Positions 1 through 10,765 of a stretch of DNA of 64,000 nt are shown in pieces. The DNA is from Sphingopyxis sp. H050. GTDB lineage: Bacteria; Pseudomonadota; Alphaproteobacteria; Sphingomonadales; Sphingomonadaceae. The notes beneath the pieces are model-generated. The model did not search any database. It was given only the letters and a program-made list of their open reading frames with translations, and had not been told where the DNA came from. The translations under genes were made by a program, and so were the position numbers. The stretch's first letter is position 1. Each line of letters starts with the position of its first letter. The stretch spans positions 1 through 64,000 of the forward strand of contig NZ_LNRZ01000010.1 in the NCBI RefSeq assembly GCF_001468265.1, read 5' to 3'.

Positions 1-43
1 GCAGCGCAAGGCCATCTTCAACAAACCAGCATCATATTATCCG

Positions 44-107
44 AAAAGGGGGTCCCTCTTCGACGCCGATCGGGGGTCCCTTTTGAACGCCGTTTGACAA
101 CCGGAAA
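44..107. mobile_element. Probable end of an IS21-family element (remnant)
   Basis: Two copies of GGGGGTCCC lie at 48-56 and 72-80, 24 bp apart, in the same orientation, followed by a TTTGACA motif. Evenly spaced GGGGTCCC repeats are what I remember from the terminal region of IS21-type elements upstream of istA. No transposase gene is present on this side, so either the element lies left of the window or only this end survives. This is family recall, not a search result. Confidence 0.35.
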
Positions 108-260
108 GACTACAATCCGCGCGGCGGATTGGCCGAACGGCGCGCCAGCGCTACTCCGCCATGCTGATCGTCACCTGGCAGGGACGAGACCCGTCAGGGG
201 CTCGGTCGGAGCGCAGCGGAGATAGAGCGGCGGTCCCGCAGGGAGGCGCCACCCCTGACC

Positions 261-289
261 TTGCACTTTTCCGCTTCATCGACTAACAT
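261..289 (+). promoter_or_regulatory. Candidate promoter of the toxin-antitoxin pair
   Basis: TTGCAC at 261-266 and TAACAT at 284-289 are separated by 17 bp, a good sigma-70-type match ending 26 bp before the antitoxin start. An ATGCA/TGCAT inverted repeat at 288-292 and 311-315 spans the -10 and the start. It could be an autoregulatory operator for the ribbon-helix-helix antitoxin. Otherwise bases 108-260 show nothing I can name. Confidence 0.4.
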
Positions 290-315
290 GCAGTCAATGA
301 CTTATGGAGTTGCAT

Positions 316-561
316 ATGGCAGTCATGACGATCCGAAACATCGACGATGCGATCAAAAATCGTCTGCGCCTGCGCGCTGCGATGCACGGTCGGTCGATGG
401 AAGACGAGGCCCGCGACATCCTGCGTTCAGCGCTCTCGACCGAAATCCCCCGGCCTCGCAATTTGGGACAGGCCATCCATGAGAGGTTCGGCGCGCTGGG
501 CGGTGTCGATCTGCCTGAGCTGTACCGCGAGCCGATCCGGGCGGTGGACTTCGGCGAATGA
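316..561 (+). CDS. FitA/VapB-like ribbon-helix-helix antitoxin
   Basis: An 81-residue protein of the plasmid-stability (FitA-like) antitoxin type. Its first 40 residues form an Arc/MetJ-like ribbon-helix-helix (TIRNIDDAIKNRLR, then a helix ending in EDEARDIL), and the C-terminal tail should wrap around the toxin. The start at 316 is preferred over 304 because GGAG at 306-309 sits six bases upstream of it. The stop overlaps the toxin start by four bases (ATGA), indicating translational coupling. In this family the antitoxin and complex bind their own promoter to repress it. Its place beside a recombinase suggests an island-stabilising role; that is inference. Confidence 0.85.
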   Translation: MAVMTIRNIDDAIKNRLRLRAAMHGRSMEDEARDILRSALSTEIPRPRNLGQAIHERFGALGGVDLPELYREPIRAVDFGE

Positions 562-980
562 TTGTTCTCGACACGAACGTCATTTCCGAGCTGATGCGGC
601 GCGAGCCTGACCCGAGGGTCATGGCGTGGATTGCCGAGCAGCCGATGGCGGGCGTATTCACGACGACGCTGACGCAGGCGGAAATCTTCTACGGACTGGC
701 GCTGCTTCCCGAGGGACGCCGCCGCGATGACCTGCTGGCCGCCGCACGCCCCATGTTCGATGTCGATCTTGCCGGCCGCGTGCTGCCGTTCGATACCGAC
801 GCGGCCAGCGCCTATCCAGAGATTGCCGCCGGGCGGAAACAGGGCGGCAAGCCGATCAGCCAGATCGACGCGCAGATTGCCGCCATCGTGCGCTCGCGCG
901 GCGCGCGACTGGCGACTCGCAATGTGCGCGACTTCGCCGAGTGCGGGATAACGGTCGTCGATCCGTGGGGCGAAGCATGA
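558..980 (+). CDS. FitB/VapC-like PIN-domain ribonuclease toxin
   Basis: A 140-residue single PIN domain. The acidic residues expected to hold magnesium are visible: D5 in the opening VLDTNVISE strand, E42 in TQAEIFYG, D104 in SQIDAQIAA and D125 near NVRDF. Toxins of this family are endoribonucleases that typically cut tRNA or rRNA and are neutralised by the cognate antitoxin encoded immediately upstream. The motif set and the closing VVDPW match FitB-type proteins. The gene looks intact. The RNA target cannot be read from the sequence. Confidence 0.9.
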   Translation: MIVLDTNVISELMRREPDPRVMAWIAEQPMAGVFTTTLTQAEIFYGLALLPEGRRRDDLLAAARPMFDVDLAGRVLPFDTDAASAYPEIAAGRKQGGKPISQIDAQIAAIVRSRGARLATRNVRDFAECGITVVDPWGEA

Positions 981-1062
981 CGCCCGCCGCCGCACGACCC
1001 TATCTGCGCTACGCCGCGATGAAGCCTTTGTGCGAAGTGCGGACACGCGGCAGCGTGTCGAG

Positions 1063-1308
1063 ATGGCTCTTCCTCGCAAAGTCCGTCGCCGCACGCCCCG
1101 TCGCTGGGCCGAGTGCCCGGACGACCTGCACGACTATACCAATCCCGTCGCGCCGCGCCGGGCGTCGCGCCGGTCGCGCGACGATGACGGGCCGCTCGTC
1201 GTCACTGACGACTGGCCGGAGCAAGTTCCGATCGGCGACGCCGAGTTGCGCGCGATCGAAGGCCACATGCGGCAAGAGCTGGACAAGCTGTTCGGACCGC
1301 TGCCGTGA
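1063..1308 (+). CDS. Small hypothetical protein between toxin and recombinase
   Basis: An 81-residue ORF that I do not recognise. Its N-terminal 40 residues are very arginine-rich and its C-terminus is acidic and helical (DAELRAIEGHMRQELDKLF), which looks more like real coding sequence than the competing frame. A GTG at 1030 in the same frame would add 11 residues, and neither start has a clear ribosome binding site. The gene lies 18 bp before the recombinase start, so it may be co-transcribed with it. An overlapping frame beginning with ATG at 977 looks like a shadow, or the two may be parts of one frameshifted gene. Confidence 0.4.
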   Translation: MALPRKVRRRTPRRWAECPDDLHDYTNPVAPRRASRRSRDDDGPLVVTDDWPEQVPIGDAELRAIEGHMRQELDKLFGPLP

Positions 1309-1326
1309 AGTGAGGAGTGAAGCGTT

Positions 1327-3299
<1,973 letters not shown>

Positions 3300-3300
3300 T

Positions 3301-3400
3301 GACCTCTGCCTTCGGAGGGCGACACTCTATCCAGCTGAGCTACGGGTGCTTCGCGGCGGTGCCTAGCCGGTCGAACGGTCATCGGTCAACGGATTCGATG
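3301..3400. repeat. Direct repeat copy 2: truncated tRNA-Arg plus flank
   Basis: Second copy of 3011-3110. It contains the 5' half of tRNA-Arg(CCG) up to just past the anticodon stem, then ends, so no functional tRNA can be made from it. It retains the same 51 bp of upstream flank. An 88-residue ORF reading through it is made of tRNA sequence and is not a gene. I interpret it as the scar of an earlier integration or of a tandem attachment site. Confidence 0.75.
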
Positions 3401-3447
3401 AAGGCCGCGCGGCGAGAGCCGCCTCGCTGCCTCGCTCGAGGCTCCGA

Positions 3448-3486
3448 TATGATACTGGATGCTTTGCTTACGCAGTGCTTACGCGA
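3448..3486. repeat. Paired TGCTTACG block, copy 2
   Basis: Same arrangement as at 3170-3208: TATGATACT, a 17-bp start-to-start distance, then TGCTTACG at 3465 and 3476, again 11 bp apart, ending in GAA. Sequence between the conserved words differs from copy 1, so the words rather than the whole segment appear to be under constraint. Confidence 0.5.
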
Positions 3487-3587
3487 ACCCGAAGAGCGCC
3501 AGCGCATGCGCCGCGACGTTAAATTTATACAAAGCAATTTCAATGATTTCCTTGAAGATCGCTGAGAGAAAATCGCGCGTGGCCTGT

Positions 3588-3629
3588 GCCTTTGGAAGGC
3601 AGCGCTCTATCCAGCCGAACTACGGTTGC
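3588..3629. repeat. Degenerate third tRNA-Arg 5'-half relic
   Basis: Forty-two bases align with the tRNA-Arg 5' half at 3308-3349 with eight substitutions. The minus strand still shows the D-arm core AGTTCGGCTGGATAGAGC and an anticodon-like arm, but no 3' half. It looks like an older, decayed scar of the same insertion site, although a relic of a different tRNA is possible. It ends 100 bp before the transporter start. Confidence 0.5.
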
Positions 3630-3729
3630 CGGTAGAGCGCGGCCTCTGGCAAGCCCGGTCGCCGCCAGCAATGGCCTATCGACCGCGGCGGTCGGATATG
3701 CGAAGCGGGCGCGTGAGGCAGGGGGACGC

Positions 3730-4788
3730 ATGCGGGCATCCGATTACGACTGGCCGATGGCGGCCGATCTCTATGGCGAGATGCAGCTCGAGACGGCCCC
3801 GCCGGCGAAGCGCAAGTGGCGCGATTATCTGCCCGGCGCCTCCGTCACCGCCATCGCCGCGCTCGCCGCCGCCTGGCTTGCCGATCATTATGCCGCGCCG
3901 ATCGTGCTGATGGGGCTGCTCATCGGCCTGTCGATGAGCTTCCTGTCGCAGGACAGGCGCACCCACGCCGGGCTGGACCTGATGTCGCAGACCGCGCTGC
4001 GCATCGGCATCGTCCTCGTCGGCGCGCGGATCACCGCGGCGCAGCTCGCCGAACTCGGGCCGCTGCCCTTTGCGCTGCTGGTGCTGATCATGATCGCGGT
4101 GATCGTCGTGACCGTCGCGACCGCGCGGTTGTTCGCACAGGACAAGCACGCCGCACTGCTCGCCGGCGGGGCGACCGCGATCTGCGGCGCGTCGGCGGCG
4201 CTCGCGCTCTATTCGCTGATCGGCGACAGGCGCGTCGATCAGGCGCGATTCACCTTGACGCTGGTGGGGATCACCGTCGCGAGCGCGCTCGCGATGACGC
4301 TCTATCCGGTGCTCGCGGCGCAGCTTGACCTCACCAACGCGCAGGCGGGCTTCCTGATCGGCGCGTCGATTCATGACGTCGCGCAGGCGATCGGCGGCGG
4401 CTTTTCCTTCTCGCCGCAGGCGGGCGAGGTCGCGACCATCGTCAAGCTGACGCGCGTCGCGCTACTCGCGCCGATGTTGATGCTTGTCGCGCTGTGGCTG
4501 GGCCGCGGCGAGGGCGGACCCAGAACGCGCATCCCCCTGCGCCTGCCCTGGTTCATCCTCGGGTTCCTCGGCATCGCTGCGGTCAATTCGCTGGTGTCGA
4601 TCCCGAAGCCGGTGCAGGGCGCCGCCGCGACGGGCGCGCAGGCGCTGCTGCTGCTGGCGATCGTCGCGACCGCGATGAAGGCGCGGCTGCACCTGCTGCT
4701 CGATCAGGGATGGCGGAGCTTTGCCCCGATCGTCGTCGCGACGCTGACGAGCTTTCTGCTCTCACTGGGAGCGGCGCTCAGCCTGTGA
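3730..4788 (+). CDS. YeiH/UPF0324-type membrane transporter
   Basis: A 352-residue polytopic membrane protein of the YeiH family, often annotated as putative sulfate exporters. About ten hydrophobic segments follow a 30-residue cytoplasmic start. Family signatures seen include the GLLIGLSMSF segment, ICGASAALA around mid-protein and SIHDVAQAIGGGF. The ATG at 3730, behind AGGGGGA, gives the usual family length. The 48 codons open upstream are tRNA-derived and should not be included. The gene stands alone on the plus strand just after the tRNA scars and is the first clearly core gene of the window. The substrate is not established. Confidence 0.85.
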   Translation: MRASDYDWPMAADLYGEMQLETAPPAKRKWRDYLPGASVTAIAALAAAWLADHYAAPIVLMGLLIGLSMSFLSQDRRTHAGLDLMSQTALRIGIVLVGARITAAQLAELGPLPFALLVLIMIAVIVVTVATARLFAQDKHAALLAGGATAICGASAALALYSLIGDRRVDQARFTLTLVGITVASALAMTLYPVLAAQLDLTNAQAGFLIGASIHDVAQAIGGGFSFSPQAGEVATIVKLTRVALLAPMLMLVALWLGRGEGGPRTRIPLRLPWFILGFLGIAAVNSLVSIPKPVQGAAATGAQALLLLAIVATAMKARLHLLLDQGWRSFAPIVVATLTSFLLSLGAALSL

Positions 4789-4819
4789 CGCCGTGACGTC
4801 AGGCCAACGCGTTCAAAAA

Positions 4820-5605
4820 TCAGCCTTTTGGAAGCGCCCAGCTGACGGTCAGCTGGGTCGCGCGGCGCGGAATGTCGAGCTTCGCCTCGCTGAAATTGAC
4901 CTTCTCGTTCGGCGGCAGCATCCGCACGGGCGGCTTGATCGTCCAGCTGTAGACGATCGTCCCCTGCGCATCGCGCAGTTCGGCGAGGATCGGCGGCACG
5001 CGCTGCTCGCGGTCGGTCGGGTTGATGATCACCCCCGACGCGGCGAAATAGATGGTGCCGTCGGCGAGCTCGCGATGATCCTGATTGGGCGGCAGCTCGA
5101 TGACCAGATCGGGCTCGTCGGCCATACCCGGAATCCCGAGGCCCTGCGCCCAGCCGGGCAGCCCGAACCAGTAGAGCGCGCCGGTCGCGGCCAGCATCAG
5201 CGCCGCGGCGCTGCCCGCGATGAGCGTCCAGCGCTTCGCCGGATTGCGCCGCGGGCGGCGAAACGGCAGCGGCGCCTCGTCGGCGGGCGGGACGACGACC
5301 GGCGTTTCGGGCGCCGCGAAGGCTTGGGGCGGCGGAGGCGGCGCAGCCGCGGCGACCGGGTCTTCGACACCGGGTGCCGGGGCCGGCGTCGCAGCGGGTG
5401 CGGGCTCGGTCGTGCGCGCCGCCGGGGCGGGTTCGGGCGCCGGCGTTGATATGGGTGTCGGTGCGGGGGCTGCCGCCGGAGCCGCGGCGGGCTCCTGAAA
5501 CCAGCTATGCCGGCAATTGGCGCAGCGTACCGTGCGCCCCATCGGTCCTATCGCGGTATCGGGCACGACATAGCGCGTATGACAGGACGGGCAGGCGAGG
5601 ATCAT
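4820..5605 (-). CDS. MJ0042-type zinc-ribbon membrane protein
   Basis: A 261-residue protein with an N-terminal zinc ribbon made by C5, C8, C28 and C31 (CPSC and CANC knuckles, with the usual HSWF after the second). A long proline/alanine-rich linker follows, then one membrane span near residues 130-150 and a C-terminal soluble beta-rich domain of DUF3426 character. Proteins of this type begin with the same zinc-ribbon module; their role is unknown. The gene is divergent from ftsE, separated by 157 bp, an arrangement suggesting an envelope or division link. That is inference. Confidence 0.75.
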   Translation of the reverse strand: MILACPSCHTRYVVPDTAIGPMGRTVRCANCRHSWFQEPAAAPAAAPAPTPISTPAPEPAPAARTTEPAPAATPAPAPGVEDPVAAAAPPPPPQAFAAPETPVVVPPADEAPLPFRRPRRNPAKRWTLIAGSAAALMLAATGALYWFGLPGWAQGLGIPGMADEPDLVIELPPNQDHRELADGTIYFAASGVIINPTDREQRVPPILAELRDAQGTIVYSWTIKPPVRMLPPNEKVNFSEAKLDIPRRATQLTVSWALPKG

Positions 5606-5762
5606 GGAGCCCTCTAAACACGGCGATTCGCGCGTTGCAAGCGCCGTGTAACGCTTCGCGCTTTACCTCGGTGGATAGCCGTGTAACAGGCGACCCTATG
5701 AGCGCTTCGGCTGTCCAGTTTTGCGCCGCTTTCGGGGAGTCCCGGAGCGCACCGGTGGCGCC

Positions 5763-6485
5763 ATGACCACGCCGTCCCGCCCCGGCGGCGCGATGGTCGA
5801 ATTCAGCGGCGTCGGGCTGCGTTATGGCCCCGATGCGGAGGTTTTGAGCGATGTCAGCTTCAACCTGCAACCCGGCAGCTTCTATTTCCTGACGGGGGCA
5901 TCGGGCGCGGGCAAGACGTCGCTGCTGAAGATGCTCTATCTCGCACAGCGGCCAAGCCGCGGCATCGTGCGGCTGTTCGGCGAAGATCTGGTCAACATGC
6001 CGCGCCATCGCCTGCCCGGTTTTCGCCGCCGCATCGGCGTCGTATTCCAGGACTTCCGCCTGATCCCGCACCTCAGCGCGCGCGACAATATCGCGCTGCC
6101 GCTACGCATCGCAGGCGTCAGCGAGGAGGATCTGGCGGGTCCCGTCGGCGAAATGCTGAGCTGGATCGGTCTTGCCGAACGCGCCGACGCCTTTCCCCCG
6201 ACGCTGTCGGGCGGCGAGCAGCAGCGCGTTGCGATCGCGCGCGCCGTCATCGCGCGCCCGCAGCTGCTGGTCGCCGACGAACCGACGGGTAACGTCGACC
6301 CCGATATGGCGATGCGCCTGCTCGGCCTGTTCGAGGCCCTCAACCGCCTTGGCACCACCGTCGTCGTCGCCACCCACGACATTCACCTGATCAGCCGCAT
6401 CGAAAATGCGCAGATGATGCGGCTCGAAAAGGGCCGCCTGTCCGACCCCACCGGCGCGCTGCGCTACCCGCCGAACAGAGCCTGA
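5763..6485 (+). CDS. ftsE: Cell division ATP-binding protein FtsE
   Basis: A 240-residue ABC ATPase. Walker A is GASGAGKT at 45-52, the Q-loop is near Q96, the signature is LSGGEQQR from residue 148, Walker B is LLVADEP near 168-174 and the switch histidine is H205 in ATHD. With FtsX it forms the membrane complex that activates septal peptidoglycan hydrolases during division. ATG 5763 is used; ATG 5793, ten codons later, begins with the family-typical MVEF and could be the true start. ftsX starts five bases after the stop, so the two are co-translated. Confidence 0.95.
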   Translation: MTTPSRPGGAMVEFSGVGLRYGPDAEVLSDVSFNLQPGSFYFLTGASGAGKTSLLKMLYLAQRPSRGIVRLFGEDLVNMPRHRLPGFRRRIGVVFQDFRLIPHLSARDNIALPLRIAGVSEEDLAGPVGEMLSWIGLAERADAFPPTLSGGEQQRVAIARAVIARPQLLVADEPTGNVDPDMAMRLLGLFEALNRLGTTVVVATHDIHLISRIENAQMMRLEKGRLSDPTGALRYPPNRA

Positions 6486-6490
6486 GCGGC

Positions 6491-7408
6491 ATGATCATTC
6501 CGCGCGTTCCTGCCCAGCACCGCCGACTGCTCCCGGACCGCCGTCTGTCGGGGCCGACGCCGTGGGTCATCGCGATCCTGATGCTGTTGACCCTGCTCGC
6601 CGCCGCCGCCGGCATGGGTCTCGCGCGGTCGGCGAATGCCATCGGCAGCGCGATCGCGGGGCGCGTCACGGTGCAGATCGTCACCGCCAATCCGGTCACC
6701 CGCGCCGAACAGGCGGCGGCGCTGCGCCGCGCCGCGGCGGCGCAGCCCTTCGTGCGCGAGGCGCGCGCGGTCGAACAAGCCGAGCTCAAGGCGACGCTCG
6801 GCCAATGGTTCGGCAGCGAAGACGGCAGCGAAGGGGGCGACGATCCAGTGCTGCAATCGCTGCCGCTCCCCGCGCTCGTCGACATCGACTTCGTCGGCGA
6901 AGATCGTGCGGGCCATATGAACCAGCTCCGCGCGGTCGTGTCCCGCGAGGCGCCCGGCGCGCGCATCATCCCGCACGCCGAATGGCTCGGTCCGGTCGCG
7001 CGGCTGATCCGGTCGCTGGCGTGGGTCGCGGGCGGGCTCGTTGTGCTGATGACGCTCGCGAGCGCCGCGGTCGTGATCATGACGGCGCGCGCGGCGCTCG
7101 GCACCCATTATGCGACGATCGAGATGCTCCATATGATCGGCGCGACCGACCAGCAGATCACGCGGCTGTTCCAGCGCCGGATCGCGATCGACACCGCGTA
7201 CGGGATCGCGCTCGGCACCGTGGTGGCGGCGCTGATCCTGCTGCTGATCGGCTGGCAATGGTCGGGCATCACCTCGGGGCTTGCCGCGACCGCATCGCTC
7301 GGGGCGACCGGCTGGGCGCTCTTGCTGGCGCTGCCGCTATTGGCTATCGCGCTGGCAGCTCTCACGGCGCGGCAGACCCTGCTCGCCGCGCTTCAGAAGA
7401 TATTATGA
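6491..7408 (+). CDS. ftsX: Cell division protein FtsX
   Basis: A 305-residue permease-like protein. One membrane span lies near residues 25-45. A periplasmic domain follows (to about 170), then three further spans, giving the four-span FtsX topology. The cytoplasmic segment with LHMIGATDQQI corresponds to the conserved coupling region contacting FtsE. It transmits ATP-driven change to periplasmic amidase activators. The next gene overlaps its stop by four bases, forming an ftsE-ftsX-ydcF-plsC operon. Confidence 0.92.
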   Translation: MIIPRVPAQHRRLLPDRRLSGPTPWVIAILMLLTLLAAAAGMGLARSANAIGSAIAGRVTVQIVTANPVTRAEQAAALRRAAAAQPFVREARAVEQAELKATLGQWFGSEDGSEGGDDPVLQSLPLPALVDIDFVGEDRAGHMNQLRAVVSREAPGARIIPHAEWLGPVARLIRSLAWVAGGLVVLMTLASAAVVIMTARAALGTHYATIEMLHMIGATDQQITRLFQRRIAIDTAYGIALGTVVAALILLLIGWQWSGITSGLAATASLGATGWALLLALPLLAIALAALTARQTLLAALQKIL

Positions 7409-7935
7409 TCAAGCGCCTGATTTCTCTCCTGTTCCTGGCTTGGGTGCTCGGCTTCGCCTGGTTCGCGCTGCTGCTGCCGCAGCCCGCGCCGGCGCAAAAG
7501 ACCGACGCGATCGTGGTGCTGACCGGCGGCCCCGGCCGCATCGACCGCGGCCTCCAGCGGCTCGAGGCAGGCGATGCCAAGCGCCTGCTGATCAGCGGCG
7601 TCGCGCGCGAGGTGAAGCCGAGGGAACTCGCCGCCGAATATAAGCGGCCGATGAAGCTCTTCGATTGCTGCATCGCGCTGGGCTTCGAGGCCGAGGATAC
7701 GCGCTCGAACGCGACCGAAGTCGCAACCTGGGCCCAGCGGCGGGGCTATTCCAGCATCCGGCTGATCACGACCGACTGGCATATGCGCCGCGCCGAATAT
7801 GAGATCGCGCGCGCGGTCGGCGACAAGGTGACGATCCTGCCCGATGCGGTGCGCAGCCAGCCCAATTTTGCGACGCTGTTTCGCGAGTATCACAAATATC
7901 TCGCGGGCCTTGCCGGCGGCATCCTCGGTCTTTGA
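7405..7935 (+). CDS. YdcF/ElyC-type DUF218 envelope protein
   Basis: A 176-residue protein with an N-terminal signal anchor (about 5-28) and a DUF218 domain. Family motifs are AIVVLTGGPGRI near the start of the domain, the SGV strand, ETRSNATE-like DTRSNATEVA in the centre and TTDWHMRRA later. DUF218 proteins such as SanA/ElyC/YdcF act in the periplasm and have been linked to envelope integrity and lipid-carrier metabolism; biochemistry is poorly known. The ATGA overlap with ftsX and linkage to plsC support an envelope role. Confidence 0.85.
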   Translation: MIKRLISLLFLAWVLGFAWFALLLPQPAPAQKTDAIVVLTGGPGRIDRGLQRLEAGDAKRLLISGVAREVKPRELAAEYKRPMKLFDCCIALGFEAEDTRSNATEVATWAQRRGYSSIRLITTDWHMRRAEYEIARAVGDKVTILPDAVRSQPNFATLFREYHKYLAGLAGGILGL

Positions 7936-7940
7936 GCGCG

Positions 7941-8672
7941 ATGCGCTACACCTTCGCCCTCTTCCGATCGATTCTGTTCTGGCTGCTCTTCGTCCTGATG
8001 AGCAGCGTCAGCTCGATCGGCGCGGTGATCTCGCTGCCGATTTCGCACAAGGCGACGATCTGGTTTGTGCGTATCTGGTCGCAGTTCCACCGGCTGATCT
8101 GCCGCTTCGTGCTGGGCCAGAAAATCGTCGTCGAGGGTGAGATGCCGGATATTCCGGTGCTCTATGTCTTCAAGCATGAGGGCGCGTTCGAGACGATCGA
8201 GCAGCCGGGCCTGTTCAGGCATCCGGCGGTTTTTGCAAAGGAACAGCTGTTCCAGATCCCCGTCTGGGGCCAGGCGGCGCGCTTCTATGGCCTGATCCCG
8301 GTCGACCGCGACGGCGGCGGCAAGGCGATGCGCGCGATGCTGAACGCCGCGAAGGCGGCGCTCGCCGGCAATCGCCCCTTGGTGCTGTTCGCCGAGGGGA
8401 CGCGCATTCCGCATGGCGAGGCGCCGCCGCTGCGCTCGGGTTTTGCCGGCATCTACCGGCTGCTCGGCGTGCCGGTAATTCCGGTCGCGGTGAACAGCGG
8501 CATCGCCTATCCGCCGCGCCGCTGGGTCAAATGGCCGGGGACGATCACCTACAAGGTCGGCGAGACGATCCCCGCGGGCCTGCCGCGCGAGGAAGCCGAA
8601 GAGCGCGTGTGGCGCGCGATCAACGCGCTGAACCCGCCCGAGGCGTTGCTGGCGGGCAAGGCTTCGGCCTAA
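7941..8672 (+). CDS. PlsC-type 1-acylglycerol-3-phosphate acyltransferase
   Basis: A 243-residue acyltransferase of the PlsC family, which adds the second acyl chain to lysophosphatidate. An N-terminal membrane segment covers about 8-35. Motif I is KHEGAFET, so the usual H-x4-D is H79-x4-E84 here, a variant seen in alphaproteobacterial members. Motif III is FAEGTR at 150-155, and a VPVIPVAVNSG segment supplies motif IV. An in-frame TTG at 7932 overlapping the ydcF stop would add three residues. It closes the ftsE operon and converges with tyrA, overlapping it by four bases. Confidence 0.88.
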   Translation: MRYTFALFRSILFWLLFVLMSSVSSIGAVISLPISHKATIWFVRIWSQFHRLICRFVLGQKIVVEGEMPDIPVLYVFKHEGAFETIEQPGLFRHPAVFAKEQLFQIPVWGQAARFYGLIPVDRDGGGKAMRAMLNAAKAALAGNRPLVLFAEGTRIPHGEAPPLRSGFAGIYRLLGVPVIPVAVNSGIAYPPRRWVKWPGTITYKVGETIPAGLPREEAEERVWRAINALNPPEALLAGKASA

Positions 8673-9571
8673 TGCTTGCGCCCGAAGTCGGGCGCTGCAT
8701 CATCCTGTCCCTGTTCGATGATCGAGCGACGGATCGCGCGGGTGCGGGTGAACCAGTCCTCGAGCTTGGCGGCGTCGCCGCGCCGGATCGCCTGCTGCAG
8801 TACGGTCAGGTCCTCGTTGAAGCGCTGGAGCGTCTCGAGCACCGCATCCTTGTTCGCCAGAAACACGTCGCGCCACATCACCGGATCGCTGGCCGCGATG
8901 CGCGTGAAGTCGCGAAAACCGCCCGCAGAATATTTGATGACCTCGCTCTCGGTCACCTCCTCAAGCTCGCTCGCGGTGCCGACGATCGTGTAGGCGATGA
9001 GGTGGGGCAGGTGGCTCGTCACCGCGAGCACCATGTCATGGTGCGCGGCGTCCATCAGATCGACCTTCGCGCCGAGCGCTTCCCAGAAGCCCGTCAGCGC
9101 CGCCACGGCGTCGGCGGGGGCGTCTGCCGCGGGGGTGACGATGCACCAGCGGCCGTCGAACAAGGTCGCGAAGCCCGCGGCGGGGCCGCTATTCTCTGTC
9201 CCCGCGACGGGGTGCGCGGGAATGACGACATGGCCGGGCAGCGCCTTCGCCAGCGCGTCGGCGACGCTGCTCTTCGACGAGCCGACGTCCGAAACGATCG
9301 CACCGGGCTTGAGCCCCGGCGCGATGGCGGCGGCCGCGGCGGCCATCCGGCCGACGGGGACCGCAAGGATCACCAGATCGGCCGCGGCAACGGCGGTCGC
9401 TGCATCGTCGGTGATCGCGTCGCAAAACCCGAGCCGCCGGGCCTGTTCGCGCACATCGGCGCTGACGTCATGCCCCGTGACCGTCACATCGGGCATGCGC
9501 TCGTGGACCGCCCGCGCGATCGACGAGCCGATCAGGCCCAACCCGACGATCGTGACGTGGCCGATCGCCAT
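8669..9571 (-). CDS. tyrA: Prephenate/arogenate dehydrogenase
   Basis: A 300-residue TyrA-family enzyme for tyrosine synthesis. The N-terminal Rossmann fold has GLGLIGSSIA from about residue 10 and an aspartate at the end of beta-2 (GHD), suggesting NAD preference. The catalytic region includes HPVAGTENSG and a helical C-terminal domain with SHLPHLIAY and GGFRDFTRIA. No chorismate mutase or ACT domain is fused. Members from this lineage act on prephenate, arogenate or both, which cannot be decided here. hisC lies directly upstream with the two coding ends touching at 9571, so they form an aromatic/histidine amino-acid operon. Confidence 0.9.
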   Translation of the reverse strand: MAIGHVTIVGLGLIGSSIARAVHERMPDVTVTGHDVSADVREQARRLGFCDAITDDAATAVAAADLVILAVPVGRMAAAAAAIAPGLKPGAIVSDVGSSKSSVADALAKALPGHVVIPAHPVAGTENSGPAAGFATLFDGRWCIVTPAADAPADAVAALTGFWEALGAKVDLMDAAHHDMVLAVTSHLPHLIAYTIVGTASELEEVTESEVIKYSAGGFRDFTRIAASDPVMWRDVFLANKDAVLETLQRFNEDLTVLQQAIRRGDAAKLEDWFTRTRAIRRSIIEQGQDDAAPDFGRKH

Positions 9572-10686
9572 CAGTCGCCCAGCGCCTCGCGAACCGCCGC
9601 GGCGAGTCCGCGCGTTTCCGCTTCGGTGCCGATCGTCATGCGCAGCGCCTGCGGGATCCCCTGCCCCGGCAGCCAGCGGACGATATAGCCCGCATCCATC
9701 AGCCGGTTATAAACCGTCTCGGCGCTGACATCGCCCTCGAACAGCACGAGCAGGAAGTTGCACGCCGACGGGATCACGCGAACACCGTGGTTGCCGAGCC
9801 CTTCGAGCTCCTGCGCCAGCCAGGCGCGCCACTTCGCATTATGCTCGCGGCTCGTGGTGACGAAGTCGTCGTCGCCCAGCGCCGCCACCGCCGCCGCCTG
9901 CCCCGCGCGCGTGACGTTGAACGGCAGGCGGATCCGGTGCAGCGCCGAAATCACCTCGGCGGAGGCATAGCCCCAGCCGATGCGTTCGGCGGCGAGGCCG
10001 TGGATCTTGGAAAAGGTGCGCGTGATGAAGACGTTCGGCTGTGTCTTCGCGAGTTCCAGCCCGCCGTCGTCCTCGGCCGCCGACAGATATTCGGAATAAG
10101 CCTGGTCGATCACGAACAGGACATTCTTGGGCAGCCCGGCATAGAGCCGCTGCACGTCGTCGCGCGTCGCGAGCGTGCCGGTCGGGTTGTTCGGATTGGC
10201 CAGATAGACGACGCGCGTCTTGTCGGTCACCGCGGCGAGCAATGCGTCGACGTCGGTCGCATAGTCGCGGTCGTCGGCCTCGACCGGCACCGCGCCGACG
10301 CGGCGCGCGGCGATCTCGTAGACCGCGAAGCCATAGCGCACATAGAGGATCTCATCGCCGACGCCGGCATAGGTTCCGGCGGCGAGGTGGAGCAGCTCGT
10401 CCGAGCCGTTGCCGCAGATGACCCGCGCCGGATCGAGCCCGAATTTCGCCGCAATCGTTTCGCGCAGCTCGGCCGCGCCGGGATCGGGGTAGCGCGACAG
10501 CGCATCGGCCGCCGCCTGCGACGCCGCAAACGCCTCGCGCGCCTTCGCCCCGGTGCCGAGCGGGTTCTCGTTCGCCGAAAGCTTGATCAGCGGACGACCG
10601 TCGGCCCCCGCCGACTTGCCGGGAACATAGGGGGCGATGCCGCTGATCCACGGCTTCGGAGTGAGGATGGCGCTGCTGTCGGTCAT
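9571..10686 (-). CDS. hisC: Histidinol-phosphate aminotransferase
   Basis: A 371-residue fold-type I PLP aminotransferase. Features include LSANENPLG (residues 36-44), GNGSDE near 92-97, ANPNNPTG near 163-170, an aspartate in [10 protein letters not shown] and the PLP lysine K227 in TFSKIHG, followed by the phosphate-binding AERIGWG. It converts imidazole-acetol phosphate to histidinol phosphate and, next to tyrA, may also transaminate prephenate. The start at 10686 matches normal family length; the open frame upstream runs through palindromic repeats and is not coding. Confidence 0.93.
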   Translation of the reverse strand: MTDSSAILTPKPWISGIAPYVPGKSAGADGRPLIKLSANENPLGTGAKAREAFAASQAAADALSRYPDPGAAELRETIAAKFGLDPARVICGNGSDELLHLAAGTYAGVGDEILYVRYGFAVYEIAARRVGAVPVEADDRDYATDVDALLAAVTDKTRVVYLANPNNPTGTLATRDDVQRLYAGLPKNVLFVIDQAYSEYLSAAEDDGGLELAKTQPNVFITRTFSKIHGLAAERIGWGYASAEVISALHRIRLPFNVTRAGQAAAVAALGDDDFVTTSREHNAKWRAWLAQELEGLGNHGVRVIPSACNFLLVLFEGDVSAETVYNRLMDAGYIVRWLPGQGIPQALRMTIGTEAETRGLAAAVREALGD

Positions 10687-10765
10687 GCCGGGGCGTTTAA
10701 CGGCTATCCGCGTCGAGTCCAGTTGGTTTGGGAATCGACAAGCGGCGCAGGGCGAAAGGGGGAAA

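Noticed and set aside
7924..7941. TTG 7932 as the plsC start
   Set aside because: It would overlap the ydcF stop as TTGA does in other pairs here, so it remains possible, but ATG 7941 begins the hydrophobic segment in the usual way and was preferred.
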